From Paraphaeosphaeria minitans (lineage: Eukaryota; Ascomycota; Dothideomycetes; Pleosporales; Didymosphaeriaceae), in the NCBI GenBank assembly GCA_015832175.1, contig WJXW01000009.1, forward strand, positions 1,922,001 through 1,986,000: a DNA stretch of 64,000 nt, given 5' to 3'. The notes beneath the pieces were generated by a model. It was not told the DNA's origin and ran no database searches. It was given only the letters and a program-made list of their open reading frames with translations. The position numbers were made by a program, and so were the translations under genes. Below, piece by piece: positions 33,844 to 44,900 of the stretch (the stretch's first letter is position 1; each line of letters starts with the position of its first letter).

Positions 33844-35517
33844 ATGTTTGCTCGCATCCTAGCACCATTGGCCGTAGCCGCCTTGTCGGTTCTTCCTCTC
33901 GTTGCTTGCGGACCTGCTCCGATTCCTGTCCCGCTGCCGACTACTCCTGCTACGGGCATTGATGTTCAGGCATTCGCAAAGCAGCTCAGCAAGAGCGTGC
34001 AGATCTATGTCCCGAATGACAGCCAGTTCAAGACCTATACGGTTCGGTGGTCAAACCTTGACACCCCGACCGTAAACTTGGTTGTCCTTCCCGGAAACGA
34101 GCAGGATGTTTCAGAGATCGTAAGAGGCTCGCATTCTCTCTCAACTGTCAAACAAGCAACGGCTGGGAGTCCTCACATGTCATGGGATCAGCCAAGCTAA
34201 CACTCACTAAAGGTCAAATACGCCTATCAGATGGACATTCCCATTCTCGCGTACAATGGCCATCACGGCTCTCTCACTACGCTGGGAAAGATGGACTACG
34301 GTATTGCTATCAACTTGGCCCAACTCAACTCCCTGAAGGTTGCCAAGGACGGGAAGACCATGACGGTTGGTGGAGGTATCAACTCCCACAACCTCACTGG
34401 GCAACTCTGGGCTGCTGGAAAGCAAACTGTTACCGGAACCTGTGAATGCGTGAGCTACCTTGGCCCCGCCCTCGGTGGAGGTCACGGGTGGCTCCAGGGT
34501 CACCATGGCGTCATCTCCGACCAGTTTGTTTCCCTCAACATCGTTCTCGCCACTGGTGAGGTGAAGACAATCAACCAATCGACTGATCTGATGTGGGGTC
34601 TCAAGGGAGCTGGCCATAACTTCGGTATCGTTACTTCAGTGACCAGCAAGATCTACGATATCAAGCACTCCAACTGGGCAATTGAGACCATCGTCCTCAG
34701 CGGTGACAAGATCGAGGAGATCTACGATGCCGCCAACAAGTACATCATTCAGAATGGAACCCAGAGCGCGGACATCCACCAGTGGTCGTACTGGCTGAAC
34801 AATGCCACCCTCGACGCCCACAAGCCCGTCATCGTCGTGTACACCATGCAGGAAGGCGTCGACGCTGTCGACTCTATCTACACACAGCCCTTCAAGGACA
34901 TTGGCCCTCTCGCCGTGATTCCCGAGGCCGGAACCTACCTTGACCTCGGTGCCTGGACCAACATTGCTCTCGACTCGGCGCCCTGCCAGGACCTCGGCTT
35001 CAACAACCCTCGCTTCCCCATCTACATCAAGAACTACAACGGCACCGCCCTCCGGGCCGCCTACGACCTCTACGCCTCGGCCATCTCCGGTGCGGACAAC
35101 CCGTACACAAACTCGATCGTAAGAACCCCGATTCCCCGTGCTTCAAACCCATCCCACTGACCTTGCACCCAGTTCATGTTCGAGGACTACGCCACCGGCG
35201 GCGTCCGCGCTATCGACGACCGCTCCAGCGCCTTCGCCTTCCGCGAGGACCGCGTGCTCGCCGCCCCGCTCATCATCTACAACTCCACGGGCGCCGCCGA
35301 GGATGCATCCGTCGCCGCGCTCGGCAACCAGCTGCGCGAGCTGGTGCGCCAGGGCACGCAGCAGTCGGAGCTGCACACGTACGTCAACTATGCCTACGGC
35401 ACCGAGACGACGCAGGAGTGGTACGGCTACGACGCCTGGAGGCAGGAGCGCCTCAAGGCCCTCAAGACGAAGTACGACCCCAAAGGCAAGTTCAGCTTCT
35501 ACGCGCCCATCTTGTAG
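33844..35517 (+). CDS. Secreted FAD-linked oxidoreductase, berberine-bridge type
   Basis: Exons 33844-34119, 34213-35118 and 35173-35517 give 508 residues. A signal peptide (MFARILAPLAVAALSVLPLV) precedes an FAD-binding PCMH domain and a C-terminal BBE domain (YVNYAYGTETTQEWYG near residue 460, ending KYDPKGKFSFYAPIL). Candidate flavin attachment residues are His109/His110 in YNGHHG and Cys169 in GTCECVSYLGPALGGGHG, so bicovalent FAD is possible. Relatives oxidise sugars or secondary metabolites with oxygen; the substrate here cannot be told. Earlier in-frame codons exist from 33703 but the signal peptide fits the ATG at 33844. Introns are 93 and 54 bp. A long ATGT microsatellite begins 48 bp after the stop. 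Confidence 0.93.
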
Positions 35518-35564
35518 ATACGGGGTGGGAGGGGGGACGCTTCTGTCTACGAAAATGTTTATGC

Positions 35565-35676
35565 ATGTATGTATGTATGTATGTATGTATGTATGTATGT
35601 ATGTATGTATGTATGTATGTATGTATGTATGTATGTATGTATGTATGTATGTATGTATGTATGTATGTATGTATGT
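35565..35676. repeat. (ATGT)28 microsatellite
   Basis: About 28 uninterrupted ATGT units in the probable 3' UTR of the BBE-like gene. The purity implies recent slippage, so the length is expected to vary between strains. Confidence 0.97.
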
Positions 35677-36338
35677 TTATGATGGCAACCGAGACGTCTG
35701 CGTGGACGGCGTCTCGGATATGTACCAATGGATCTTTATGACTCTCGGATAAGTAAAATCATGGTTAGCTAGTGTGTTGAGGAGAAGAGGCATCGCGTGA
35801 AGTCATCCCCAGTGCGAGGAGCACGCGCGAGGACACCGACACGGCCCCCATCCATCGACTAGGTAGTTAGTTAGACCCCCACACCATCACCATCGCCAGA
35901 TCCACAGGCCACCTCACAACCCGCGCCCCCGCGCGCGCCGCGCGCCAACTAATATGGTTTCCCCGTCTCAAGCACGCACGACTCGCGTCGCGCCACAGCG
36001 ATGTTTTTGGGCCGCCCGTCCTCCCTCCCTCGCTCCCTCGCTCCCGCCAACGCAATCCATGTCGCGCGCCGGCGGATTGTTCGCGGCGCAAAGAGACAGC
36101 GGACCAAGTCCCCACCTGCCTATCGGCCCGAAGCATGGATGGGCGGCGTTCTCCGGGTGCCGGCGCGAGTCGGTGCTCCACACGCAAGCTGGGTTTGTTT
36201 GCCAAACACGCAGCGTCCGTCTGCCCTCTGGACTCGCCGCGGAAGGATACGTTCCGGCGCGGGGGCGAAACGTTTTCGAAACGTGTACCCCGCCGCTGGT
36301 GATGGTGATGATGGTGTTGTCGAGGAGGATGACGGTGT

Positions 36339-36401
36339 TGATGAGGATGAGGATGAGGATGAGGATGATGGGGATGGGGATGGGGATAGGGATGGGGATG
36401 A
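36339..36401. repeat. Hexanucleotide repeats GATGAG then GGGGAT
   Basis: Four to five GATGAG units followed by five GGGGAT-type units, seen directly. Confidence 0.9.
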
Positions 36402-36634
36402 TGCTATGGTACCGCGGGCCCTCGCCCTGAGGGCAGCGGCCAGGACGGGGCACGAACACGCACGACAGCTAGGACCCGGTACCGGTACCTAGAGCACCCG
36501 GATCTAGACCCCCATATCTAGTGAGTCGCTACATGTCGGTAGTCTGGCTCGAACCCGGAGTCGCGCACGGTAGGGTACGGTAGGTAGATATCCCAGCAGC
36601 TGTCGACGTCGCGGTTGTCACGCCACCCACTCCC

Positions 36635-36690
36635 TACCTACCTACCTACCTTCCTACCTTCCTGCCTACCTTCCTGCCTACCTGCCTACA
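36635..36690. repeat. CCTA/CCTT/CCTG tetranucleotide run
   Basis: CTACCTACCTACCTACCTTC and CCTGCCTACCTTCCTGCCTA overlap the 3' end of the HET gene, where they reach its stop codon at 36686. Confidence 0.85.
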
Positions 36691-39186
36691 CCAAGAACAC
36701 CTGCTTCATGCTGCCGTCGACCGACGCACCCAGGTACTCGCCATCCATGAGCCCATACACGAAACAATCCCCGGCCATGGCCCGACAGCCGTGAGCCTCG
36801 TCGCAGACGGCGTCTCGGCTCTCCCGACCGTGCGGTCCGACGAGCGTGGTTAGCGGCGACGCGGTGCATTTCCTGATGGTGTGGGAGCGGCCCATGTACG
36901 GGAGCTGGGCGGGTGTGTGGGTGGCGCTGAGCACGAAGGGGACTCTGCTGTTGGACAGCACCCACACTTCGTGGCCGGGCTGGGTGGTGCGCGGGCCGAA
37001 GCCGATGTAGCCTTTGGACGTGACGAAGAACCGTCGCGATGTCGTCGCTGCCTTGAGCGCATAGTGGATGGACGAGATGCCGTCGTCCAGGTCTCCTTGC
37101 GTGAACGTGACCGTGCCACTGAGTGTGTCGCGGGAGATGCACCGCGACCACATGCGCCATGCTCTGTAGGCTTCGAAGTCCTCTCTGGTGGCTCTACGGT
37201 AGGAGGCTGGATCGTTGTTTTTCCTCCACATGTGGCCGAGGTCCCCGGCGCTGGTCGAGTGGACGATGTCGCCGATGAGCGTCCTCCAGAAGGCTTCGTC
37301 GTAGGTGCATCCGGTGGGGTAAGAACTGCGAAGTCCTTGGTGTCTCTTCGTTTCAAAGTGCCAGCTTCGTATCGCGGCGAGCGTCTCGCTGATTTGGGTA
37401 TGTCGACTGACCTCACCAACGGCGATGACGTAGTCGACGTAGCAGCCTGAAGCCTCTAGGATCGAGTGTTGTAGATGGAGACGTACCGGGCTGCTATGTC
37501 CACCACTCGCATTGTACATTCCGAGAGAACTCACCCTATCGATCTCGACCGGCAGACACGGTAAGGACCAATCCATTACCCACGTAGCGAGACCTTCAAC
37601 TCGCTTACGATTCAAAACAGCATCGAGATCTCCAGCGAGAACGGCAAGTGACATTGTTCTTTGAATGGTGTTCGCAGCCGTTCCTAGAAAAGCAGTGTTC
37701 ACATCCATCTGGTAGTCCGGAAGCATCGCCGGTCTATTCTGCCAGTTGGTGACCAAGCCGAGCAATGCGAAGATCTTATCGCGTTTGTCGGTCGATTCGA
37801 GTGGTCGGAACCGCCACAGCAGTGAGAGTAAGTCGATGTCAAGCCATGCATGGTGGTGCTGGCGGGCGTTGTCGATTCGAAGGACAGCGTTGCTGAATGT
37901 AGTCAACGTGCTCTGGCCCCGGAAGGCACCTGACAGATCCAGACACAAGGTTTGGCGATCTTGCGCAAAGCGAGTTGCAGCCTCTGCGAACATTGTCCAA
38001 GGCGCAGAGAACTGGCCAAAATGTACTACTGCTTTCCGAGAAAGAACAGTCTCCTGGATGACCCAAATGCGGGTCCACTGCTCCGTTGTCAGTAAGATTG
38101 TTGTGCTTCACAGTGGCCGACAATAAGAATAAGAACTCCCAAGACCCTAGCGTGAACCTCCACACTGACGTATCACGTTGTAGGTTTGCAAACGCATAAC
38201 TGGGTGAGTTGACACAGTACGCGGCTACAAGCCCATTTTTCGTGTCGGCCACTAGGCTTCAGAATCCAACGTTCGAAATGAGGTACCGGAAAAAATTAGA
38301 TGCTTGCCGTAACGTCTGCTGTAAAAGCATGCAGATTTGCCCTGCACCCGTTGTGTTGGAAGGAAATGCCCGATCAGGCGGCACTCACCCAAGGTCTACT
38401 CATGATTCGTTCAACCCCAGCAAAGACTCTTGACGCTCGGGAGCCTTTGATGTGCACATCCCCCGAAAGGAAATCATACAGACGCTGGTTATGCGCGTAC
38501 CTTTCCCAGAGCCTGCTTTCGTCCTTCTTGAGCATCTTGAACACTCTGCTTGAGGTGCCACATGCTAAGCTCGAAATGAGGCAGAACGCCCCGAAAACGT
38601 CGTTCGGAACATCGGCGGAGCTGAGATCGTCGTGTAGGCAGTCCTCCATGTACTGGTTCAAGATATGTTTGTCGGCCGCACCCCCATGCCAAACCAGCCG
38701 TAACGGACCGCCTTGCTCTTGATATAATTTGTTCGCGGTCGAACAGCAACTATCACTGAAACGCCTTCCATCTTCATCTTGCGCGGTAGGCTCGCCCAGC
38801 CAAATCACGGTCTCGCGGCTGCTTCGGTAGATGTCCCCCATGAGTCCGACCTGCTGTGTCCGCTCGATAGGATCCGCTTGGTTGATACACAGGGCATCGA
38901 CCCAAACATTTGCATTGCGAAGCGGATGCCGGAGCCGCCTGAGAACGGTGAAGAGATTCTCCGAGACAGGGACCCGCACGCCGTCGCAGTATATGAGAAC
39001 CTGCTTCGTAGCGCCAACACTCCCCCACGTGTAAGATATTGCAATGTAACGGTTCTGTGCTTCGAAAATGGGACGCTCCAGGAGCTCGCATTCGATGTCT
39101 CTTTCAAAGGCATTTGGTAGTAAGCGGAGCAGGCGAATCGTTTGCGCCTTTGCAGCGAGCGGCTTGTAAATGCCGTTCACGGCCAT
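36686..39186 (-). CDS. HET-domain (heterokaryon incompatibility) protein
   Basis: Exons on the minus strand are 38389-39186 and 36686-38077, giving 729 residues. The HET domain runs from about residue 40 to 200: YIAISYTWG, VWVDALCINQAD, ERTQQVGLMGDIYRSSRETVIWLG and, across the splice, RPW-WTRIWVIQETVLS. The C-terminal two thirds hold the helical part seen in many HET proteins (STDKRDKIFALLGL) and no recognised ligand-binding domain. HET proteins trigger cell death after fusion of incompatible hyphae, though most in a genome are uncharacterised. The single intron is 311 bp, much longer than the others here, because about 146 bp of it is an inverted-repeat element (38109-38254). Its position in a repeat-rich block is typical for this fast-evolving family. 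Confidence 0.93.
38109..38254 (-). mobile_element. MITE-like inverted-repeat element, copy 3, in the HET intron (146 bp)
   Basis: The ends CACAGTGGCCGACAATAAGA and, as reverse complement of the other end, CTAGTGGCCGACACGAAAAA share an exact 11-bp AGTGGCCGACA. GCTTCA flanks both ends (38105-38110 and 38255-38260 or adjacent), a possible target duplication. The internal CTGTGTCAACTCACC aligns with the other copies. Confidence 0.75.
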
Positions 39187-40112
39187 CGTAGCAGCTTAAC
39201 TGATGATGTCCCACATCGTGGTCGTCAGTTTTATGTCGACATATGGATGGAAAGAGGTCGTGACATGGTGTTGCCATCTTTACACTGGTAAGCAGAAGGC
39301 TCAGCCTCATGCAGGCCCCGCCCCGCAGCAAGCATGGATGAGCCACGACCTACCTAGATCGGCGCGATCGCCACTCGCTACTATACCTACACAGTGGACG
39401 GCATAGAAGAAAGAAAAATAGGCACGTGCCTTATACTGTGTCAACCCGCTCTGCAATACGATTGTAGACTCCCCACATGACAGATCATTGCGGATGTTCA
39501 CAGGAGCGAATTCTCGTTTTGTCGACCACTGTCATAGGTAGTACGTGATTGCGTGAAATTCAGACAGTCAATTTCCGATGCAATGCTGTGTTCGATGCCA
39601 GTATATCAGGCCAGCATGGCAGCCTCAAACGTCTCGAAAAGACGAGGCAGGCGCACGAACCCGAGATCGGTTCACGTGCGGGTTGGCATACCTACGGTAC
39701 GGGTTGCATGTACTCAGGGTCTATCCCACCACCGGAAAAACACTAACCTTGATGATATATGGAAATTGTTACCGTAGTCTTTGTTCAACATTCAACCTTG
39801 GCATTGACCCGACCTAATAGATGAGGTTGATCTATCCGCTTGTTGCATTCAATCGTGGACGACGGCTCGTGAACTCGGCAATGTAAGACTGCTGTCTGCT
39901 TAACCTACTACTATGAAGTGCAAATGGGGTTACATATAAGTAAGACCAAACAACAGACACGAGAGTGAATTTCGACATCATGTCAGAAGTTCGAACCCAA
40001 CTTCCTCGCGGCATGCAGAGTAGCGTGCAGTTGACACCCTACCTCATACAGCGATCAGTCCACGTAACAACAAAGTCGGAATATACATCTCGCATTATGC
40101 AACTCGACCATC
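39187..40112. other. Intergenic, HET promoter side to SDR 3' end
   Basis: Contains the HET gene promoter, one inverted-repeat element (39391-39532) and no supportable gene. Confidence 0.55.
39391..39532 (+). mobile_element. MITE-like inverted-repeat element, copy 4 (about 142 bp)
   Basis: Left end ACAGTGGACGGCATAGAAGA, right end TTTTGTCGACCACTGT (reverse complement ACAGTGGTCGACAAAA), and the internal CTGTGTCAACCCGCTCTGCA matching copy 3's CTGTGTCAACTCACCC. It lies 205 bp upstream of the HET start codon. Confidence 0.65.
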
Positions 40113-41411
40113 CTAGTGTTCCTTAACCAGCACAGCACTCTCCTCCACGCCCTTTATCTCCTTCTCCACATGCGCTTCGCTAGGCTGAGCGACCTGCCTC
40201 CCCTTCCACGACTTCATCACGTTCTTCAAGCCCTTCCTGAGGCCGTACTGCATCCACAGCGACCAGCCCCGCACCTTGGGCACAATGCCCCAGGCGCTCT
40301 CCGGAACCACCAAGTGCGCGCTCCGACCCTTCAACACCGCCTTGACGATTTCCTCCGCCACCGTCTCGGGATACAGCGAATTTCCCGCAAAGCCCTCGAA
40401 CAGCGCCGTCCGCGTGTAGCCCTGGCACATGACGACAGTGCGCACCTTGTCAGCTTTGTAGTGCGTCGCGAGCTCGGCCGAGAGACCTTCGTGGAAGGCC
40501 AGCGCAGCGGCTTTGGAGGAGGCGTAGTCGACCATGTTGGGCGCGGGGAGGTATGCGGCGAGCGAGGCAACGGTGACGATCATGCCGTGGTTGCGCTGGA
40601 TCATGCTCGGCAGGAACTGGTGGGCGAGGAAGTAGTGCGAGAGAGCGTTTACGTTGAAGGTAAGGCGGATGTCCTTTTCGGTAGAGTCGAGGATGCTCTT
40701 GCCGCGCGCCACGCCGGCGTTGTTGATGAGCACCGTGGGGTCGCCGAGCGCGCTGCGGACGGAGGAGGCGGTGGCTTCGATTGCTTCTTTGGAACCAAGG
40801 TCACACTGGAAGAATTGAACAGAAGGAGGCGCTAGAAGCGTTAGCTAGCCTCTTGCATGGTCGGATACTCGTGTCTTACCCTCGTACGTGAGCGGCTGCA
40901 CATCTAGCACGCCAACTTTGATTCCCTTCTCTGCGAGCAAGAACACGATGCTTTTGCCGATGCCATCGCTGCCACCCGTCACCACGACGACCTCCTTCTT
41001 CCAGTCCCACTCATCGCTCTTCCAGTTGTTGACGACTTTGTCATCGAGGAAGCCGCTGATGGAGCCCAGCACACCAAGTGCAACGAGCGACTTTAGGGTG
41101 CGGAACAAGGTCTCATTCTGAGAAGCGATCCGCGCGCCGCGCGAGGTGTATTTCGCAGCAAGGATGAGCGGTAGTGTGACGAGAGGATTGAAGGCCGTGG
41201 CTTTCAGGAGCCGTGTGGTGGTATCTGTTGTCCAGCCTAAATGCGCAATGTGAGGATGGGTCTGAGGGTTGGGGGAGCACTGGGCACCAAGCGCAGGGCG
41301 GGAGCTCCCTAGCGCCGGGGGGGGGGGTAGGTACCGTACGGTTCCGCCGCAAGGAACAGGCGTGGACAACGTACCTTCGCGCGCAAGCTTCCACTCGCTT
41401 CGAATGGGCAT
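40113..41411 (-). CDS. Short-chain dehydrogenase/reductase, membrane-anchored type
   Basis: Exons on the minus strand are 41375-41411, 40880-41236 and 40113-40831, giving 370 residues. The Rossmann motif TGGSDGIG is at about 99-106, NNAG at 168-171, and the catalytic set is Ser221, Tyr234 and Lys238 (VTVAS...YASSK). An N-terminal extension of about 95 residues with two hydrophobic patches (FNPLVTLPLILAA, LKSLVALGVLGSISG) suggests anchoring to the ER or lipid droplets, like retinol-dehydrogenase-10-like SDRs. The substrate is unknown. The start is the ATG at 41411; frames further upstream begin at a TTG. The 138 bp first intron carries an 11-base G tract (41317-41327) and a GGTACCGTACGG string; the second is 48 bp. 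Confidence 0.93.
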
Positions 41412-41978
41412 CTTGAATCGATATGTCAAGATCTGAATTTGATGCAGTCAGCGATGGAACCGTCAGTATGTTTGAATCAAAAGGAGGAGAAGGCGCATGG
41501 GCCTGTGTCCCGGCAAGCGCCTTGGGAGGCGGGGGGGGACGACCTGTACAATGGTACAAGATTGGGGACTACACACCGGTCGAGATGCGGGGTCCCTACG
41601 CCCCAACCGAGGTCTCGTACAGGTGAAAGGATTACACGTGCTGCTCGCTCGCGCGTTTCTCCCTTTGGAGTCCCTTTGGAGACATCGATAACCGACCGAT
41701 TGTGAAACCACCAGATGAGGACTTCAATCAATGTCCAAGTTGCTCATGATGGGCACCGCATGCATAGGATCTAGCTTGTAGTAGAATTGTCGTAGGATAT
41801 CGACCGTGTACAAGTAAGAAATACACTGCTAAAAGGTATATGCGCGCTCATAAAAACTACAGAGAAGAAGAAACCTACCAAAGGAGATTCGTCAACGAGG
41901 TATCTCTGCCTAAACGCCACCCGAAACCTCTTTACAAAACCGAAGCCAAGCCAATCCATCGCTATACAAAACCCATAA
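41412..41978. other. Intergenic, leashin-type gene 3' end to SDR promoter
   Basis: Tandem minus-strand neighbours. Contains the SDR promoter and the 3' UTR of the giant gene; nothing else is supportable. Confidence 0.5.
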
Positions 41979-44900
41979 CTAAATCATGTTGGTGGAATCC
42001 AGATCCATAATCGAGCTTTCAGGCGCAATGCTGGTCGGCGCGAGACTGTGAGAGCTCCTCTTGCGACTATCCACGCTCATTGCTCCGCTCATTACCCTCA
42101 CCACCTTCTTGTTGTTCGGCCGCGCAACGAGTACCTGCGCAGGGCACACCACAATCTCATCATCTCCTTCTCCGAACCCATCTCCTTTCTTCACCACCAA
42201 CGGGAACAGCACAATCTTGACAATTGCGTTGCGCGTCTCGAGTTCGTCGTTTGACGTCTCTCGTCCCGAGCGCTCGTTCATGAGGGACGCGTTGAAGGTT
42301 ACTTTGGCGACGAGGTCGCCGTTCGTGTCGTATTCAGGCTGCAGGGGTGGCAGCATGATGTATTCTGCGCGCTGCGTGCGCATTTCAATCGAGAGAGAGA
42401 CCGCCAGGCGCATGACGTTGCGCAGCGATTCTTGGATCTGCCGCTGCAGATGTGATGGGGGCGGCAGGAGAGTGGCGAGTGTGCTGTATATCTCGTGGAC
42501 GACAGCCTCCGTGTCCTGGGCGCGTTGTTGGACGAAGGGTTCGCGCTTCGAGAGCAAGGTAAGGGTTATGGCACGCCATTGAGCCACAGCGCGTGTGGGC
42601 CCCACCTCCGAAAGTGTCTTCTCTAGCGACTTGAGCTTCTGCCGCTGCTCTCTGTCCATGCCGAAAAGGTATCTGGTAAAGACGTATTCCCAGATCATTG
42701 TCATGGCCACTGACATAAAGACGTCTCGACGCTTCACACGATCTGCGAGAAGCATATCGACATCCGAACCATCGAGGATGGCGTTGTCAAGGCGGGTGTC
42801 GATCTTTTGTCGAGTGGCCGTGTCCAATCTGGTGTCGGCAGTAACTTCGGACGACAGACGGCAAGCACGAGCGTCTGAAAACTTGGAGAAGCGCAACACC
42901 CATTGCTGGACGTGTTGGCAAAGCTGTTGGCAAGCGCTGTCAAAGTAGTCCTCGTCGCGTACAGTGAGGAAGCTTTCGTTCGGCTTCTTGGTCTCCAATA
43001 TCTGCTGCTGCAACTTCTTGATCTGTTCGCGTGCGCCCTCAAGCTCAGTGTTCAGGTGCTTGATTTCGGCGTTGCGCTCGTCGATGGCAAGTCCGATCTC
43101 TGCAGCTATGGCAGCCTGCATGCCATTCGTGAGATGATTGTGTTTAGCCCGTAGTTGCTCAAGCTCCCGAGTGGATTGTTGCCATTGGTCTTGAACATGT
43201 TGACCTTCAGCTTGAAGTTGCGCATACCGTGCGTTGGCGTCGTTGGTAAGATTGCGATTGGCGTCAGTGAGTTGGATGTTCAGTTCGGTGAGTCTAGCAA
43301 TCTCTTGCTGAAGACGCTGCAAAGTGTCGCGGAGCTGTCCGATGTCGATGTCTTTCTGGTGCAGCTCACGATCACGTGCTTCTACAGCCTCAGAGACGAC
43401 TTGCTGGTCAACATCACGTTGCTGGGAGGCTTGCTGAATTGTTTCTTCGGCCTTGAGTCTTGACTCTTCGAGGAATCTGTTCTGAGCGGCGAGATTTTCA
43501 AGTTGCGACTGCAAGTCCAAGATCTGTATACTCTGTCGCTTGCGCACGCTGGGCGGCCGTGTCGGTGACATCGGCGAGCCTTGGGCTTCACCCCAAGCCT
43601 CCTACAAACTTGTTAGCCACGGTGAAAACATGGTCGCGACGAGATATTCAACTTACGTAGACATCAGGCATTTCGGCACGACCCTTGCCTTTATCTTTCA
43701 CTGGGTCGTACTTGGACGAGCTGGCAATACCCGCGGCGATGGCTGCGGTTGCTCCGGCAGCGAGTGCGATGCCTGCGAGATTAGACTGCGACTTAGCCTC
43801 ATGAGCACGGGCCTCGCCAATCTTGGCTGCAGATCGAAGGTCACCTGACCTGCTCCTGTCAACTCTTCGCAGAGAACTTGCTGATCGGATGCTCATTGCG
43901 CTCAGCGGGCGGTCTGCATCTGGGCTCCTCATGTTGGTAGAACGATCGCTGAACACGCTTGGCGACCGCTGCTCTGCAATCCGCACCTTGATCGGATCAG
44001 TGGTAGTGGGAGAGTGATCGTGTGGTAGTCGGCGGGCGGGACTCAACGTCATCGTACGATCGACGCTCTCGTGAACTTGCTGCCATGGTGATCCCTTTCT
44101 CTGCACAGTTGGTGAGGTTTCAATCTTCGAAGGGACGTTCTTGCGGCTCGTGGGGGTCGGTGTAACAGGAGGCGGCGACTTCATGCGCTCGGAGAAAGAC
44201 CTGGTAGTCTGGCTTCGTCGAGACGACTTGACTTCATGATCGCGCAGTCCAGCGTCCGAAACCTTTCGGGCGTGTCTTTTCTGCAAAGGCGAGTCGTCCG
44301 GACTGGCCTCTTTGATGGGGTCGAGCACGTTGCTTGGTGTACGCATGTGCTGGTTCGAGGGTGTCGACAGTTTTCGAACTTGCTCCAGATTCTTTTCGGT
44401 CGGATCACCAAAAATGGACTTGTAGGGTTCCTTCTGCTTGGCCTCCCTTTCAGGTGAGGATTGTTTCTTGTGTGACTCCGAGGGTGCATGCTTGTCGTGG
44501 CGTGGCGAAGCGCGTGCATTTCGAGCAGAAGCCGCGGCGGCGACAGCCGCTGCGCCGACGGTAACTGCTCCGATCTTGGCGGCCGGTGAGGATTCTCCAT
44601 ATTGACGCGTTGAAGGCGACGAATCGAACAGGTACGAGGAGCGCTCTCTGGTAGCAGAGTCGACAGCACTGGGCGATGTGAATGCTGCGAGAGACGGAAG
44701 TTCCGGTAAAGATGGGCTTCGCGATCGCACCTCATCGTATTCCTCTAAGGCTCGGGACCGATGAGGTGTTTCTGGCTCCTTTGAACGCGACCTCTTGTTG
44801 TTGTCAGCCTCTTCGAACAGCTGGTTTGAACCCGTGGAATTTCTTGGTGTTTCGAAGGCCGTGTCATGATAGCCGCTGTCACGAACGTCGGGGTATGCGG

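Larger units (their letters stand above)
35518..36685. other. Convergent intergenic region with simple repeats
   Basis: 3' flanks of the BBE-like and HET genes. It holds the ATGT run, GC-rich DNA, a GATGAG/GGGGAT run (36339-36401), GGTACCGGTACC at 36477-36489 and a CTACCTAC/CTTCCTGC run (36635-36690). Frames near 35954-36492 end in repeat-encoded Asp/Glu or Met/Arg strings and are not called. Confidence 0.5.

Noticed and set aside
35138..35752. 204- and 192-codon + strand frames ending in MYVCMYVC repeats
   Set aside because: Out-of-frame shadows of the last BBE exon that run on into the ATGT microsatellite.
36001..36492. 163-codon frames on both strands ending in Asp/Glu or Ile/Pro repeats
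   Set aside because: The tails are encoded by GATGAG/GGGGAT microsatellites and the rest is GC-rich intergenic DNA.
36546..36566. GGCTCGAACCCGG, resembling a tRNA B box
   Set aside because: The five bases on either side of the would-be T loop do not pair on either strand and no A box or acceptor stem is found.
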